From Leptolyngbya sp. Cla-17 (GTDB lineage: Bacteria; Cyanobacteriota; Cyanobacteriia; Leptolyngbyales; Leptolyngbyaceae), in contig NZ_JAEVYN010000002.1 of assembly GCF_016807185.1 (NCBI RefSeq), positions 2,641,367 to 2,705,366 of the forward strand: 64,000 bases of DNA. Direction: 5' to 3'. Positions 62,473 to 64,000 of this stretch are shown piece after piece; the first letter of the stretch is position 1; the number at the start of each line of letters is the position of its first letter. The notes under the pieces are model-generated. The model saw nothing but the letters and a program-made list of their open reading frames with translations. It was not told the origin of the DNA and did not search any database. The position numbers and the translations under genes were made by a program.

Positions 62473-63499
62473 GCACTCCTTAAGGCGCGATCGTCGGTAC
62501 GTGGGGTAGGGCAGCGATGTCCTACTCGACTGCATCTTAACCCCTTACACAGCAACGCTTTCCGGCTTAACACTCTTTTCTCTGCCGCTGCTCGTTTTCC
62601 TCTATCCCCATCCCGGCGTATGGCAACAATTCGTGTGAAAAAGGGCCATATGCGCTAGAGAAGTATCAATACTTACCAACATTGCTAATCGGTCAGGCGA
62701 CTCATCAATTTTACTAATAGGCTTGTAGAGCTTGAATAGTTGCGAAACGAGCAATGAGTCAACGATGAGATAGGGCTTTAGAGTCCTTAAAGCCCGCAAG
62801 ATTACGCTTGTAGTATAAGATTCTGGAATTGAATCAGTCCAGAAAAAGTCCAACCCATCGTAAAAGTGGGTAACCATCAGATGGTGCTAGCTACTCCAAA
62901 GCTACCCACTACATTCAGCCTGGAATCATTACATACTATGAAATCCATCACCTTTGAAGATCCCTTAGCAGCAGTCGCAACCCAGTTCATTGAAGTGACT
63001 GATCAAATTGGGGTTATATTAAGCCACCCCGTCACCGAGGCGGCTTAGTATAATCCCGTGTAGAAATTCGTAGGCAGCCATCGTTTGCCGATCAGACCCT
63101 GGGAAACAAATGATTGAATATCGTATGATGAATCAGTCCAGAGTATTTGCCGAGCTACAAATGGTGCACTCTGGTTCACAACCACAACAAATAGCTTCTA
63201 GCTGCTGCTAGTGATTAAACGCGAGCAGTATGATAGGGCAAATTAGCCTTAGCTTCAGCCTCCAATCACTGATTTAAGAGGAAATCAGGGCCAAATTGTC
63301 GTGCTGTTTTGTTGAATTCCCAAACTTTAGATTGTTGAGCCAGAAGCTTGAGTGGTAGTTAATGTTGTTGGCGAAGGTGTTACAGACGCTCCTACACAAG
63401 CCCTGAATTGCAGCATTCCCCCGTTGAACGGTAGCGAACAGACTGTATGGAAATATGGAGTGGCACCTGAGACGCTAGACACAGTGGTTTTCTCCTTAT
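62473..63499. other. Long stretch without supported genes
   Basis: Short frames at 62602-62877 (minus) and 62866-63048 (plus) have no recognisable features. TAAGCC...GGCTTA around 63021-63048 forms an imperfect hairpin. Near 63355-63499 a plus-strand reading VVVNVVGEGVTDAPTQALNC and then QTVWKYGVAPETLDTVVFSL is protein-like and is cut by the miniature element at 63500; it may be a gene remnant. Confidence 0.45.
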
Positions 63500-63750
63500 G
63501 GACCAGCGGGCGCATTTGAACAAAAAGTTACAGTTTTGGCTGAAACCCTTATGCCACAGGGTTTTCATTTCCCGTAAAGGCAACAGCTAGGAAAAACGAC
63601 CGTTTTCTTTGTGCCGCGCTTTTAGCCGCCATCAGGTTTTGATCAGTACAAGAAAACTTATCAAGAAATCAGAATCAGGTTACATGGTTAGCTCTGAGTT
63701 TCCTGACACATCGAAACCGTAACTTTCTGCATGGATGCGCCCGCTGGTTC
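63500..63750. mobile_element. Tn3-derived miniature element (TIME-like)
   Basis: 251 bp bounded by inverted repeats of about 38 bp: GGACCAGCGGGCGCAT...AAAGTTACAGTTTTGG on the left; on the minus strand from 63750 GAACCAGCGGGCGCAT...AAAGTTACGGTTTCG. Both match the Tn3-type terminal repeat at 2412-2451. There is no open frame inside. No clear 5-bp flanking repeat seen. Confidence 0.7.
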
Positions 63751-64000
63751 ATAATATTTAGTAATTGTGATTATCAATTTTATCTATTCAATAATCTTGA
63801 AACTGTTCAATTCAAACTATTCAATAAAAAACTACTTATAGCCAATTAAAGGTATTCAAAAAATATAGATTTTTTATAAAAAATATGAGTGCATTTTTTA
63901 AGTTTTAAAGCGTTAAAACCAGAATAAATGTGTTTTGCCCAAAAACAATTCGTATCGGTTAAACACAAGACCTTTTATTGCTCTCAAGTTGTTCAAGTGT
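63751..64000. other. AT-rich tail of the window
   Basis: Very AT-rich with runs of A and T; no gene or repeat recognised. Confidence 0.5.

Noticed and set aside
1..64000. CRISPR array
   Set aside because: No regularly spaced direct repeats with unique spacers. The 40-bp tandem repeats at 48293 have no spacers, and the attC sites are palindromic and far apart.
1..64000. tRNA or rRNA genes
   Set aside because: No cloverleaf with a GTTCRANYC arm and no rRNA-like segments were recognised by eye; a tRNAscan run would be decisive.

Overview
The window is chromosomal DNA from a cyanobacterium. It carries psbA (photosystem II D1), a GUN4-domain protein, a DevBCA-type exporter, a GAF kinase with cyanobacteriochrome-like cysteines, and many copies of the HIP1 palindrome GCGATCGC. 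Coding regions are loosely packed and many are broken, so this is a plastic accessory region rather than a core locus.

Layout. (1) 1-4.9 kb: two IS630-family elements, the end of a Tn3-family transposon, and a defence/stability cluster (BrnA/BrnT, a YhcG-type nuclease, an hsdM stub, an orphan ParD). (2) 4.95-11.1 kb: nested mobile DNA. An IS1-family element is hit by a MITE and abuts a group II intron. That intron is itself hit by an IS630, a MITE and a second IS630, and the second IS630 contains two further miniature elements. The 5' half of another group II intron follows. (3) 11.4-18.2 kb: an intact block with a NarL/LiaS-type two-component system divergent from a devB-devC-(barrel)-devA exporter operon, then DUF2141 and fasciclin proteins. 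(4) 18.2-24.3 kb: a second IS1 copy and a decaying uptake/catabolism cluster (truncated TIM-barrel isomerase, Rieske oxygenase, frameshifted NMT1-like binding protein, broken permease), with an Lrp/AsnC regulator. (5) 24.35-56.4 kb: a long integron-type gene-cassette array with no integrase. About twenty attC-like sites (mostly 80-115 bp, RYYYAAC...GTTRRRY boxes) separate mostly minus-strand genes, several of whose stop codons lie inside the attC. Cargo includes oxidoreductases, a methyltransferase, HAD, ASCH, DUF1993, two aminoglycoside-phosphotransferase-like kinases, repeat proteins and GUN4. IS elements and a second, IS-split group II intron have invaded it. (6) 57.6-62.5 kb: psbA with a clear promoter and terminator, divergent from the large GAF/PAS kinase. 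(7) 62.5-64 kb: no supported gene, but a 251-bp miniature element bounded by Tn3-type inverted repeats.

The most notable signals are the integrase-less cassette array; the nested insertions, whose intact copies elsewhere allow exact reconstruction of TA target duplications; an IS630-family element flanked by 3-bp TCA repeats whose removal restores an intron reverse transcriptase frame; and the possible two-cysteine photosensor kinase beside psbA. All assignments come from reading the sequence and remembered family features; no database search was run.
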